From Marinicellulosiphila megalodicopiae (GTDB lineage: Bacteria; Pseudomonadota; Gammaproteobacteria; Pseudomonadales; Natronospirillaceae): a stretch of DNA of 64,000 nt. The translations under genes were made by a program, and so were the position numbers. Where the stretch lies: NCBI RefSeq assembly GCF_045862395.1, contig NZ_AP023087.1, positions 4,030,001-4,094,000 of the forward strand, given 5' to 3'. This document shows positions 1-9,171 of this stretch, in pieces; position 1 is the stretch's first letter, and each line of letters starts with the position of its first letter. The notes beneath the pieces were generated by a model. It worked only from the letters and a program-made list of their open reading frames with translations. It ran no database searches and had not been told where the DNA came from.

Positions 1-407
1 AATACACAACGCTATTAAATGATTATCAATCTATTTTTGCAGAAGTCACTCAAGCACAATTAGTCCACTGGGATTTATCGCCATCTAATATTTTTATCGA
101 CGAACAGGATCATTGTCATTGTCATATTTTAGGAGCAATTGATTTTGAGCGCGCTATTTGGGGCGACCCACTGATGGAATCTATATTGTTTGACAAAAAT
201 AATATCGAAGCCTACTCAAAAGGGTATCAACAAAATTTACTCACCACTGACAATCAAAAAAGCAGACGATTATTTTATAATTTATACCTATGTTTAATTA
301 TAGTCATTGAAGACGGCCCTAGAGATTACGATGATAAGTCAGCGGTTATTTGGGCAAACGACGAGTTAGTAAAAATCGCCGACCAATTAAACAGGATAAA
401 AAAATAA
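1..407 (+). CDS. APH-family phosphotransferase, C-terminal fragment (cut by window edge)
   Basis: The reading frame is open from base 3, so the gene starts before the window. The visible part carries the catalytic loop of the aminoglycoside/choline phosphotransferase fold, HWDLSPSNIFID (a Brenner-type HxDxxxxN motif), followed by the metal-binding IDFERAIWGDP, equivalent to the DFG aspartate. Members of this fold transfer phosphate from ATP to small hydroxylated or amine substrates. The substrate cannot be told from the C-terminal third alone, and homology to resistance enzymes does not imply resistance. The next gene begins 53 bp further on, on the same strand. Confidence 0.8.
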   Translation, partial: YTTLLNDYQSIFAEVTQAQLVHWDLSPSNIFIDEQDHCHCHILGAIDFERAIWGDPLMESILFDKNNIEAYSKGYQQNLLTTDNQKSRRLFYNLYLCLIIVIEDGPRDYDDKSAVIWANDELVKIADQLNRIKK

Positions 408-460
408 AGTTGGGATAATTATTGCTAAGCTAATACAAACACACTTTTTAGCGGCAATTT

Positions 461-1939
461 ATGAAATACTCACGGGTTTCACTTAAAGATTTATCCAAAC
501 AAGAATTAAAACAACTCACTAAACAACTGGGGAGCCAAAGTGATTTCAGTATTGCTCGTGAATTTAATCTCAAACCTTTTGAAGTTAAAATTTTACGTCA
601 ACAAAAAAACATACCTTCAGTTAATGAAGACTGCGCAAATAAAAAATTAAATTGGACAGACAGTAAAATTAAATTATTAGGCACAACCACTGATGTAAAA
701 CTTGCGCAAAAGTGGGGCAGCACAAGAAGTGTCATTTACAGTAAACGTAAATTATTAGGGATTCCTCCGTTTCAACCTGAAACATTAGAATATAAATCAA
801 TCGCCGATTACCATATTTGGACAGCCAAAGAAGTAGCATTACTTGGTACTATGTTTGATACCGAAGTTGCTTCAATTGTGGGTCTGGCGCCTTGTACCGT
901 TACAAATTATCGAAATTCACTGGGCATAGAGCCATTTAGTGAACGCGGACCCATAATATGGACAGACATCATGTTACGCAATCTTGGGGAAATGTCAGAC
1001 AAAGAGTTTAGCGAATATTTTGAAGTCAGCGTGACAAGCATTTGCTGCAAACGCATACTCATGCAAATTCCATCCTTTGGAACAGGTCAATTAACCAAAC
1101 CTCCAATTTTAACCCCACAAGCGATTGCTAAACTTGGCACCCAAACCGATGCGAGTTTATCCAAAAAATATAAACGCGCTCGCTACATATTTAGATTACA
1201 TCGACATTTAAGAGGCATTGCGCCTTTTAAAGAAGAAGCAAAAAGTAAATACAATTGGACTAAGTCAATTATCAATAAAATGGGTGTCATTGGCGATTCT
1301 GAAATTGCAAGACAGACAGGTATTCCAAAAGTAATGGTGCGACAAAAGCGTAAAAAGCTAGGAATCAAAACAGCAGACAGACAACAAAATATCACCTGGA
1401 CGGATTCGATGGTTAAACAACTTAAATTAATGGAAGACAAATATCTTGCACAAGCCTTAAAAGTAACCGTTGAAACCGTGACGCAAAAACGTGAATCGTT
1501 AGGTATCAAAGCACACATCGGTTCAAAAAAATGGACAGCTTCAGAGTTAAAATTATTAGGCACTGACACAGATGTTAATATTGCGAATCAATTAAGCGTA
1601 TCTTCAAGCTCCATTTTGCGTCAACGAAAGCTACTTAACATCCCATCGTTCAAAGGAAGCACACCGTTTAAATGGAAAAAATCCGCCATTGCCATGTTGG
1701 GCAAATTTACCGATGCCGATATTGCATTTGAATTAGGCGTGCACGCATCCACCGTTTGGAAAAAACGAAACGAATTAAATATTGAACCATGCAATCTAAA
1801 AGGCTGTGGTAATTGGCGCGATCCAAAAATGCTTAATAAACTCGGTAAAATTCCAGACGAACAATTGGGTGAATTAATTGGCATCACTGCATTAGCAGTA
1901 AAATCAAAACGACAATCAATGGGGATTGCGCCCGTTTAA
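461..1939 (+). CDS. Protein of ten tandem helix-turn-helix-like (Myb/homeodomain-like) repeats
   Basis: The 492-residue protein is almost entirely ten degenerate units of 45-55 residues. Most open with a tryptophan (W65, W120, W167, W266, W313, W358, W405, W452; units 1 and 5 lack it). The unit consensus is roughly W-T-x5-LG-x2-TD-x2-IA-x7-SVx3-R-x2-LGI-x-PF, which reads as two or three helices with a basic recognition-like helix (KRKLLGI, QRKLLNI, KRNELNI). The units are rich in Lys and Arg, and no signal peptide or membrane segment is seen. Similar single units occur in many bacterial hypothetical proteins. DNA or RNA binding is inferred from the fold and charge. It lies 107 bp upstream of creC, on the same strand, where a response regulator would be expected. 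The start ATG has only a weak ribosome site. Function unknown. Confidence 0.8.
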   Translation: MKYSRVSLKDLSKQELKQLTKQLGSQSDFSIAREFNLKPFEVKILRQQKNIPSVNEDCANKKLNWTDSKIKLLGTTTDVKLAQKWGSTRSVIYSKRKLLGIPPFQPETLEYKSIADYHIWTAKEVALLGTMFDTEVASIVGLAPCTVTNYRNSLGIEPFSERGPIIWTDIMLRNLGEMSDKEFSEYFEVSVTSICCKRILMQIPSFGTGQLTKPPILTPQAIAKLGTQTDASLSKKYKRARYIFRLHRHLRGIAPFKEEAKSKYNWTKSIINKMGVIGDSEIARQTGIPKVMVRQKRKKLGIKTADRQQNITWTDSMVKQLKLMEDKYLAQALKVTVETVTQKRESLGIKAHIGSKKWTASELKLLGTDTDVNIANQLSVSSSSILRQRKLLNIPSFKGSTPFKWKKSAIAMLGKFTDADIAFELGVHASTVWKKRNELNIEPCNLKGCGNWRDPKMLNKLGKIPDEQLGELIGITALAVKSKRQSMGIAPV

Positions 1940-2046
1940 AGCACTCCTTTTATATGGGTTTATGTTCAAAAAAACAAAAACCCATTCTCTTCTTATATGA
2001 ATCAGATACAATCTTATGATAAACCATTTTATTTAAGGTAAGACTT

Positions 2047-3528
2047 GTGTCAAATTTCAATCTAAAAACATTACGAAAACGATTTAATATCACTTTTTCC
2101 AGTCGTATATTTTTAGGCTATTTTATCATTGCAGGCACATCCGCTTGGTTTTTATATGACAATTTATTAGACCAAATCAAACCTGCCATGCGCCAGTCAG
2201 TTGAATACACATTAGTTGATAACGCAAATTTATTGGCTGAAATTTTTAAAGACGATGTGCTACAAAATACAATTTCAGAAGAGAAAGCCCAAGCGATTTT
2301 AAAAGCCAAACAACGCACATTAAACGCTAACATTTGGTCTAAAGCTAAAGCGCATATTAATCTTAATTTTTACATCACAAATAAAGCGGGCATTGTTATT
2401 TATGATAGCAACCATCAATTAGAAGGTTTGGATTACAGCAGATGGCGCGATGTTTTTTTAACATTAAAAGGAAAATACGGCGCTCGAAGTACAATGTCAG
2501 ATCCTAACGACCCGCTAAGCACTGTCATGCATGTTGCCGCACCGGTATTAGATGACCAAAACAATATTATAGGTGTGTTGACGGTTTACACCCCCAATTT
2601 ATCCTTACAACCTTTTTTAGAATTAAGTAAAAAAACCACGCTAAAACAAGGGTTAATTCTTATATTAATCACCACCATCATTGGTGCCATTTTATCAATA
2701 TGGCTATCTAGTTCCATCAAAAAGCTGGCAAATTACGCACACACTATTGGCCAAGGTAAAAAATCCACCCTACCAAAACTACAAGGCACCGAGCTAAATA
2801 AATTAAGTCACGCAATAGAACAAATGCGTATTGAATTAGAAGGTAAAGCCTATGCTGAACATTACATTCAAGCGTTAACTCACGAAATAAAAAGCCCAAT
2901 TGCCGCCATTAAAGGTTCTGCCGAATTAATCACGCAAGACATGCCAGCACAACAACACACTCAATTTATTGATACTATTTTTACACAAGCCACCCGAATT
3001 GAATGCACGATTGAGCAAATGCTAAAACTGTCAGAGCTTGAAAATTCAGAACAACTAGATACTCAAATTTTTGATGTGAATGCTCTTATTGATAATTTAA
3101 TCACCCAACAAACCGCACATGCACAACTTAAACAATTATCCTTATCATTTGATCACACAATAAAAGATACCCACATTCAAGCCAATCAAGATTTGATCAG
3201 CATTGGGTTAAACAATTTAATTGATAACGCCATTGATTTTGCCAACCCTAATAGTGTCATCGAATTTAAGATTGAAAAAACAGACAGCAACCTAATCATT
3301 TACGTTGAAAACCAAGGTGAGTCGATTCCTGAATTTGCACAAACCAGAATATTTGATCGCTTCTATTCGTTACCAAGACCCAACGGACAAAGTAAAAGCA
3401 CGGGACTGGGTTTGAGTTTTGTCAGACAAATAATGAATTTACACAATGGAAGCATTGAGCTTTCAAATCATAAAGATGCGAATAACAATAATACAGTGGT
3501 AGCTTGTATGACTTTGCCTTTAAGCTAA
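2047..3528 (+). CDS. creC: CreC-like membrane sensor histidine kinase
   Basis: Two-component sensor of 493 residues. It has a membrane segment near residues 18-40, a periplasmic sensor of about 160 residues, a second membrane segment near 200-225, and then HAMP, HisKA and HATPase modules. The phosphoacceptor is H279 in THEIKSPIAAIKGSAEL. The N box is NLIDNAIDFANPNS and the G2 region is STGLGLSFVRQI. The start is a GTG preceded by AAGGTAAG. CreC in E. coli responds to carbon source and phosphorylates CreB. Here the gene is followed 86 bp later by creD, supporting the assignment, but no creB-like receiver lies on either side. The partner regulator is either elsewhere or replaced. Family and orientation are firm; the exact CreC orthology is inferred from the creD linkage. 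Confidence 0.85.
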   Translation: MSNFNLKTLRKRFNITFSSRIFLGYFIIAGTSAWFLYDNLLDQIKPAMRQSVEYTLVDNANLLAEIFKDDVLQNTISEEKAQAILKAKQRTLNANIWSKAKAHINLNFYITNKAGIVIYDSNHQLEGLDYSRWRDVFLTLKGKYGARSTMSDPNDPLSTVMHVAAPVLDDQNNIIGVLTVYTPNLSLQPFLELSKKTTLKQGLILILITTIIGAILSIWLSSSIKKLANYAHTIGQGKKSTLPKLQGTELNKLSHAIEQMRIELEGKAYAEHYIQALTHEIKSPIAAIKGSAELITQDMPAQQHTQFIDTIFTQATRIECTIEQMLKLSELENSEQLDTQIFDVNALIDNLITQQTAHAQLKQLSLSFDHTIKDTHIQANQDLISIGLNNLIDNAIDFANPNSVIEFKIEKTDSNLIIYVENQGESIPEFAQTRIFDRFYSLPRPNGQSKSTGLGLSFVRQIMNLHNGSIELSNHKDANNNNTVVACMTLPLS

Positions 3529-3614
3529 ATCCACACATAAAACACATAGACAACACACGTAAACCACACAGTCGTTATTTATATTGAATCCTTAACTTAC
3601 CGAGGATAATAACA

Positions 3615-5057
3615 ATGACGACTGACTCAAAAAAAAACTCACCCCAATCAAACACTCAACGCGCATTCTGGATTAAGGTCCTCATCATATTTGGACTATT
3701 TTTACTGTTACAAATACCCATGATGTTTGTACAAGACAGCGTAAAACAACGATCTTATTCATTACAAGATGCCAAACACAATATTGAGCAGTCTTATAGT
3801 AAATCCCAAAGCATCGTCACCCCCATATTAGCCATTACCTATCAAACCAGTGAAATAAAAAGTGTGTGGGACAAAAATTTAGAAGCGTATATCAATCAAG
3901 AATATATTTCGACACACACAAAACTACGACCTGCTAACCAAGTATTAGTAGACAGCAACATTCAAACTTCCATGCGTAAAATGGGCATATTTAACACGCC
4001 TGTATTTGAATCAAATATGAAAGTGTCAGGTAACTTTGAGCCTTCAATCATTAGTGACATTCAATCTATTGAGCACTTTCAAAAAATTGAATCGATTTCC
4101 TTAATTACATTTATTAATGATCTACGCGGAATCACAAGTATTCCACAGCTAAACATGAATGAGGACACCTATTATTTTGAAGAAGGCACGTTAATCGACC
4201 CTGAGCTCACTGGTCTACATACAAATATTCCATTATCTGCATTTAAAGACTCACTAACCACACCTGTTAGCTTTAATTTCGTATTACCATTTAAAGGAAC
4301 AAGCTCGTTGTCGGTCTACCCTGTTGGACAAACTAACGAGGTAAATTTAAGCTCAAACTGGCCACACCCTAGCTTTAATGGAAAATTCTTACCTGTGAAC
4401 CACGACATCACAAATGAAGGATTTTCAGCCACTTGGAAAATAACCTCACTGTCTAGTAACTTATCCACATTACTATCTCAGTGTGAATCAGGCAGATGTC
4501 AAAAACTCATTGATGCGTCGTTATCGGTTAATTTGTTTGAGCCTGTTAATCATTACACATTGTCAGAACGCGCCATTAAATATGGCAACATATTTATACT
4601 ACTGACATTCATTGCCTTTTTTATGTTCGAAATATTTAAATCTCTTAGTATTCATCCATTACAATATTTTATGGTTGGCCTGTCTTTAACGATGTTTTTC
4701 TTATTGTTAATTGCACTATCTGAACATTTTAACTTTGCGATCTCTTACATCGTCAGCAGCTTATCGTGTATTGGATTAATCACTTTATACACAGGATACA
4801 TATTAAAATCATTCCAGCGCTCATTAACGATATCTAGTATTTTGCTGATTATTTATTTTGCTTTATATTTTATATTACACAGCGAAGACTACGCTTTTTT
4901 GATGGGGTCCATCTTAATATTCTCGTTATTAGCTATTACTATGTTAGCCACTAGAAAACTAGATTGGTATAACATTACATCGAATATAAAATTAAATATA
5001 AATAAAGAACCTACCCCTTCATCATCCTCTCACTTTAATAAAAATTTTGAGGAATAA
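3615..5057 (+). CDS. creD: CreD-like inner-membrane protein
   Basis: The 480-residue protein has one N-terminal membrane segment (residues about 18-38), a large extracytoplasmic domain (about 40-320), and then five or six membrane helices. This is the CreD layout (E. coli CreD, 450 residues). The N-terminal stretch FWIKVLIIFGLFLLLQIPMM followed by a QDAKHNIEQSYSKSQ-type segment matches CreD. CreD is induced by the CreBC system in E. coli and influences envelope properties; its biochemical activity is unknown. A GAGG ribosome site precedes the ATG. The last codons overlap the region that provides the ribosome site of the following small membrane-protein gene, so the two are probably co-translated. 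Confidence 0.85.
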   Translation: MTTDSKKNSPQSNTQRAFWIKVLIIFGLFLLLQIPMMFVQDSVKQRSYSLQDAKHNIEQSYSKSQSIVTPILAITYQTSEIKSVWDKNLEAYINQEYISTHTKLRPANQVLVDSNIQTSMRKMGIFNTPVFESNMKVSGNFEPSIISDIQSIEHFQKIESISLITFINDLRGITSIPQLNMNEDTYYFEEGTLIDPELTGLHTNIPLSAFKDSLTTPVSFNFVLPFKGTSSLSVYPVGQTNEVNLSSNWPHPSFNGKFLPVNHDITNEGFSATWKITSLSSNLSTLLSQCESGRCQKLIDASLSVNLFEPVNHYTLSERAIKYGNIFILLTFIAFFMFEIFKSLSIHPLQYFMVGLSLTMFFLLLIALSEHFNFAISYIVSSLSCIGLITLYTGYILKSFQRSLTISSILLIIYFALYFILHSEDYAFLMGSILIFSLLAITMLATRKLDWYNITSNIKLNINKEPTPSSSSHFNKNFEE

Positions 5058-5061
5058 GGAA

Positions 5062-5400
5062 GTGTTTTTAGTTATCGCAAGTTTTATATGCGCTGGTATA
5101 TTTTATATCAGCCCTATCATTGGGACGTTCATTTTCATTTGTTATCACACAGAAAAGCACCATTGCTTACTATTACCAAAAATCCATATGATGATTCAAT
5201 GCATAATTTGGGTAGTAGCGATCATTGTATCCGGAGTCTCTATTGTTGCTTTAATTGCTTATATATTCGACATGAGGCGGATTGATGACAAAATAATAAT
5301 CACCTGCTTGTTTTTTATTTTTAATGCACCAATTTTAGGTGCGATTGAATTATTGATTTATAGAAAATTCACATTAGAAAAATTTAGAAGAGCACAATAA
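5062..5400 (+). CDS. Small three-helix membrane protein downstream of creD
   Basis: About 112 residues with three hydrophobic helices (starting FLVIASFICAGIFYISP) and a short basic tail. An upstream TTG at 5047 is possible, but the GTG at 5062 has GAGG nine bases ahead of it and is preferred. The gene sits four bases after the creD stop and ends at a strong bidirectional terminator, so it is the last gene of a creC-creD-orf unit. I do not recognise a family. The placement suggests an accessory membrane component of the Cre envelope response. Confidence 0.65.
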   Translation: MFLVIASFICAGIFYISPIIGTFIFICYHTEKHHCLLLPKIHMMIQCIIWVVAIIVSGVSIVALIAYIFDMRRIDDKIIITCLFFIFNAPILGAIELLIYRKFTLEKFRRAQ

Positions 5401-5430
5401 AAAAGGGAGGCTAATAAGCCTCCCTTTTTT
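5401..5430. terminator. Bidirectional intrinsic terminator
   Basis: Perfect 7-bp GC-rich stem GGGAGGC / GCCTCCC with loop TAATAA, flanked by A-run and T-run, so it can work on both strands. It separates the creC-creD unit from the convergent DUF748 gene. Confidence 0.93.
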
Positions 5431-5447
5431 ATTTTAATTTAAACATA

Positions 5448-7970
5448 TTAAGCACCAAACTCTAAACGAGGTATTGCTTTTTTCTTTTCATCGACTTTAG
5501 GCGAACAAATTAATAATCGGGAAGAATCAATCTTACCCTCTACAACCAGCTTCAATTTAAACGTTTCTGCACGTTTAGTCGCCAATGCTAATAATTGCTC
5601 GTACTGTAATTCTGAGATAACGAAATCTTCAACGGATACAGACTCTACAACTTCAGGTTCTTGAATGATTTCAGCGGATTCAATCACTTCAACGGGCTCA
5701 ACTTCAATTACTTCCGCTTCTTTTAATGCAGCGGCTTTTTCTAATTCAATTAATGCTAACAAATCATCTTTAGTAGCTATTGGACACACACGTACAACCA
5801 CGTCTTCTTTATCGCTTAATAATGCAGTAATTTGTCCAACAAACTCAGACTGCGCTTCGCCTATTTCAGTTTGACTAGGTGCATATTGTAAATCTTCAAA
5901 ACGTACTTTTAAGGCAAGATCACCAGCACTTAATGCTACCGAAACTACTTTAGCGTAAGGTACAAATAAATTTAAAAGATAACTTTTAGCTTGTGCCATG
6001 GCAACTTTTTTAACAACCAAACCCACAATACTTCCCACACCAAAACTTGGATCATACACATCACCATGCACAGGAATTTTAAGTTCAATATTGCCGTCAC
6101 GGTCGCGTAACATACCTAATGCCACATTAAGTGGAATCACCGCTTTACCAATAATGTTCGAGCCTTCATCTTGTTTAGTATTTCCAAATTTTGCGCCACG
6201 CAATAAAACAACCGAGTCACTTTGTAGAATATCGTTTCTAACTGAGCCACTAAAATCTAAGTCCATTTGCCCCGCTTTTACTTCAAAACCTAAACTGTCT
6301 TTTAAATACGGCGCCACTTCATGTAATGGAAACTCGCGCATAGTTAAATCTGCATAGAAATTCAATTGATACGTAAATGGTGTTATCCATCCTTTCGCCT
6401 CACCTTTAAAATAGCTTTCATCAGCAAACTTAATATCAAATTGTGTTTGCTTAGTCAGCTCACTGCTATCAACACCATCGATCACTGCATCCGTTACGAT
6501 GAATACTTTTTTAAATATTTCTGACGTGCTTTTGTCTTCAATCACAACATTCATAGGATCTATCAAAGTGATTTGACGAATTTGAATACGCGGGTCTAAC
6601 AACTCGACTTCTTGCTCAGTTTGCACAACCGCTACATTATCAGATTCAACTGCATCAGTTGATTGCGTTGCTGGAACAACCACTTCATCAGTTAATATGT
6701 CAGTGTCTAATAATGTTTCTAGAAAGTACTCTTTATCTAAACTGACGTAAGTGTCACCGCCGCCTAATTCAATATGATCCATTTTTACAACGCTTGGAGT
6801 GACATCAAAACTGTTTATATTAAGGCTGTCCATTTTTAATAACGCTGGTAATTCATCACTTACTTTTGAAGCCATCAGACCTTCTAATTGAATTTGATCA
6901 CCCGTTATTTTGTAATCTTCACCTTTTAACTCAACGCTTAAATCACTTGTTGATAACCGCCCTAACGTACTTAATATAATCGGACTGTCAGTTAAACCGA
7001 CATTTAAAGTCGATAAAGCCATTTGAACTTGAGCATTCGCCATTACATCAGAGGTTTCAATATTAAATTGTGCTGTTAATTGTGGCACTGTTAACTCAAA
7101 TGACTTTAAGCTTGCCTCATACAAAACTTCTTGCATGTCTAAATCATTAACGCCTAATTGCAATGAACCCGAGTTAATATTTAATAAGTCACCATCAAGG
7201 GTCAGGTTTAATTTTAAATCTGCATTTACTTTTGCATCTAACTTATTGATCTCATCTGGTAATAGATAATTATAAAAGGCAGTATCAAATTCTTTTAACT
7301 TAACAACTAGATCCGCTTTTGCAGTTTGTGTTTCAACCGTTACATCTGTATTCATTTCAATTAAAGCACCATCGAATACAGCGTCTAATTCAATGGATGA
7401 CACCAATACTTGGTTGCGATATTCACTTTGTTTCAGCGCTAATGTATTAATTAAAATGGTATGTGCATGACCTTCGTTTATTAAATCAATATTAATATTT
7501 TCTAATAAAATCTCAGGAGCCAAATAACTTAAAGTATCCACAAAACCAGGCTCTGCATTTTCATCATCTGATTCTTCTAATACTTCGCTATCAGTAAAAC
7601 TATTAATATCTACCCCAGCAACAACTATATTGTCGCCTTGCATCAATACATTTAATTTCATGCCACTTAAATATACGCGTTTGATATGCACTTCTTTTTT
7701 GAACAATGCCCAAAAACTATAATATAACTGCAATTGATCTAACTCATATTCAACCTCATCGTCTTGCAATAATGAAAGGGTCTTTATTTTTAGACTTGAA
7801 TTAAATAAATTCACCCGCACCGTACTGTTTGAGTCCAGCACTACATTGTGTTCAGCCAAAGTATCTGCCGCAAATGTGCGCACCAACCAAGGGGATAACA
7901 ACCAAACAAGTGCATAACTGAGGATAAAAAATAAAACGATGGATATTAGAGAATTTCTAGCTAATTTCAT
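5448..7970 (-). CDS. DUF748/AsmA-like envelope protein
   Basis: Large envelope protein of about 840 residues with one N-terminal membrane anchor (SLISIVLFFILSYALVWLL). A long repetitive beta-rich region follows, typical of the DUF748/AsmA-like superfamily, whose members span the periplasm and are linked to lipid transport or outer-membrane homeostasis. The central DIKFADESYFKGEAKGWITP and LKDSLGFEVKAGQMDLDFSG segments are the conserved DUF748 features. An acidic, Glu/Val-rich linker (residues about 750-790) precedes the C-terminal tail. The codon at 7985 is TTG; the ATG at 7970, with GGAAAG seven bases ahead, is preferred. It is monocistronic, ending at the shared terminator. Confidence 0.75.
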   Translation of the reverse strand: MKLARNSLISIVLFFILSYALVWLLSPWLVRTFAADTLAEHNVVLDSNSTVRVNLFNSSLKIKTLSLLQDDEVEYELDQLQLYYSFWALFKKEVHIKRVYLSGMKLNVLMQGDNIVVAGVDINSFTDSEVLEESDDENAEPGFVDTLSYLAPEILLENINIDLINEGHAHTILINTLALKQSEYRNQVLVSSIELDAVFDGALIEMNTDVTVETQTAKADLVVKLKEFDTAFYNYLLPDEINKLDAKVNADLKLNLTLDGDLLNINSGSLQLGVNDLDMQEVLYEASLKSFELTVPQLTAQFNIETSDVMANAQVQMALSTLNVGLTDSPIILSTLGRLSTSDLSVELKGEDYKITGDQIQLEGLMASKVSDELPALLKMDSLNINSFDVTPSVVKMDHIELGGGDTYVSLDKEYFLETLLDTDILTDEVVVPATQSTDAVESDNVAVVQTEQEVELLDPRIQIRQITLIDPMNVVIEDKSTSEIFKKVFIVTDAVIDGVDSSELTKQTQFDIKFADESYFKGEAKGWITPFTYQLNFYADLTMREFPLHEVAPYLKDSLGFEVKAGQMDLDFSGSVRNDILQSDSVVLLRGAKFGNTKQDEGSNIIGKAVIPLNVALGMLRDRDGNIELKIPVHGDVYDPSFGVGSIVGLVVKKVAMAQAKSYLLNLFVPYAKVVSVALSAGDLALKVRFEDLQYAPSQTEIGEAQSEFVGQITALLSDKEDVVVRVCPIATKDDLLALIELEKAAALKEAEVIEVEPVEVIESAEIIQEPEVVESVSVEDFVISELQYEQLLALATKRAETFKLKLVVEGKIDSSRLLICSPKVDEKKKAIPRLEFGA

Positions 7971-8114
7971 TAAAGTACTTTCCAAGGTAAGTGAATATCA
8001 TCGCAAATGAATGCGTAAAAAACGCATTATAACTTTTTCTTTTCGAACAGACAGCCAAGACCGATTAAATGAGCTAAAATACAGTGCAATTTCATTTTTC
8101 ATAGGGGATACAAT

Positions 8115-8468
8115 ATGAATATCGTACTTTGGGTACTACAAGCAATACTGGCTTTTCTTTGTTTATCAGGAGGGGCTTATAAAGTTTTTCAATTTCAAGA
8201 ATTGCAAAAATCTGTGATATCCATGCAAAAATTACCCAGTACTTTTTGGGTATCCATTGGATTATTTGAGTGCGTGGCAGCTATATTTCTAATTATTCCG
8301 ATGCTAATTGGCTTTTTACCAATTTTAACTCCAGTTTCAGCACTAGCAATGCTCATTGAATCCATTATTATTACTGTCATTTATATAAAACACCGCGATT
8401 TCCCACCTATTTCATTCACCATTTTTATGCTGGTATTAGCGGCGATTATTGCGTTTTTTCGTTTTTAA
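8115..8468 (+). CDS. DoxX-like family membrane protein
   Basis: 117 residues forming four hydrophobic helices. The first helix ends with LCLSGGAYKVFQFQE, followed by the amphipathic connector and second helix seen in DoxX-like proteins. The ribosome site AGGGGAT lies just upstream. DoxX-family proteins are small membrane proteins associated with quinol or thiol redox systems in some bacteria, but most have no assigned reaction and none can be assigned here. The gene stands alone between the divergent DUF748 gene and a convergent VOC gene, from which it is separated by a terminator. Confidence 0.75.
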   Translation: MNIVLWVLQAILAFLCLSGGAYKVFQFQELQKSVISMQKLPSTFWVSIGLFECVAAIFLIIPMLIGFLPILTPVSALAMLIESIIITVIYIKHRDFPPISFTIFMLVLAAIIAFFRF

Positions 8469-8476
8469 TTGAATTA

Positions 8477-8507
8477 AAAAGGCAAGTGAATCTTCCCATT
8501 GCCTTTT
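8477..8507. terminator. Bidirectional intrinsic terminator
   Basis: Stem AAAAGGCAA / TTGCCTTTT (9 bp) with a 13-nt loop between two convergent genes. It is flanked by A and T tracts on either side. Confidence 0.8.
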
Positions 8508-8513
8508 CTTAAA

Positions 8514-8981
8514 TTATTTTGCATTAAATGCTTTTTCTAACGCGGCTATATCAATTTTTTTCATTGTCATCATTTTATTCATCACACGCGCTGAAGCCTC
8601 TTTGTTATTGGACCCCAACAAAACAGGTAAGACACTGGGGACAATTTGCCAAGACACCCCAAAACGATCTTTCAACCAAGCACACTGACCTTCGCTTCCA
8701 CCATCCTTAATTAAATTTGCCCATAATGAATCTGTTTGTTCTTGATTTTGTGTTGTGACACAAATCGATGCAGCTTCAGAATGCTTAAATTGTGCCCCAC
8801 CATTTAAAGCCTGAAACGAAACCCCATCTAAAGTAAAACTCACCATTACAGCAGGCATACCTTCAACTGGACGCAGTACATTTAAAATTTTGGAATTAGG
8901 CAATAACGAGGTATAAAATTCTGCGGCCTGCTCTGCTTGGCCATCAAACCACAAACACATTGCCACACTTGTATTAGTCAT
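8514..8981 (-). CDS. VOC-superfamily (PhnB/3-demethylubiquinone methyltransferase-like) protein
   Basis: 155 residues with the glyoxalase/VOC layout of two beta-alpha-beta-beta-beta modules. It opens with MCLWFDGQAEQAAEFYTSLL, the hallmark of the PhnB-like branch, and ends with CAWLKDRFGVSWQIVPSVLP plus the usual alpha-helical tail ARVMNKMMTMKKIDIAALE. This branch is often annotated as a 3-demethylubiquinone methyltransferase-like domain, without proof of methyl transfer. Metal-binding residues are not complete in the second module. No operon partner. The family is clear; the substrate is unknown. Confidence 0.87.
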   Translation of the reverse strand: MTNTSVAMCLWFDGQAEQAAEFYTSLLPNSKILNVLRPVEGMPAVMVSFTLDGVSFQALNGGAQFKHSEAASICVTTQNQEQTDSLWANLIKDGGSEGQCAWLKDRFGVSWQIVPSVLPVLLGSNNKEASARVMNKMMTMKKIDIAALEKAFNAK

Positions 8982-9171
8982 GTTTATTCTCCAATGTTAA
9001 TTCTAATATGCCTTTTCAGGCGATTTAAATAATCAGTTTACTCAATGAGTTATCACCCATCCACTTAGTTTTTAGAACACATAATAGCCAAATGTGTAAT
9101 TAAACATATCCAAATGAAATTATTTACCGTACAACAGGTTATAACAATTTAAATTTAAAGAGAAAGTAAAA

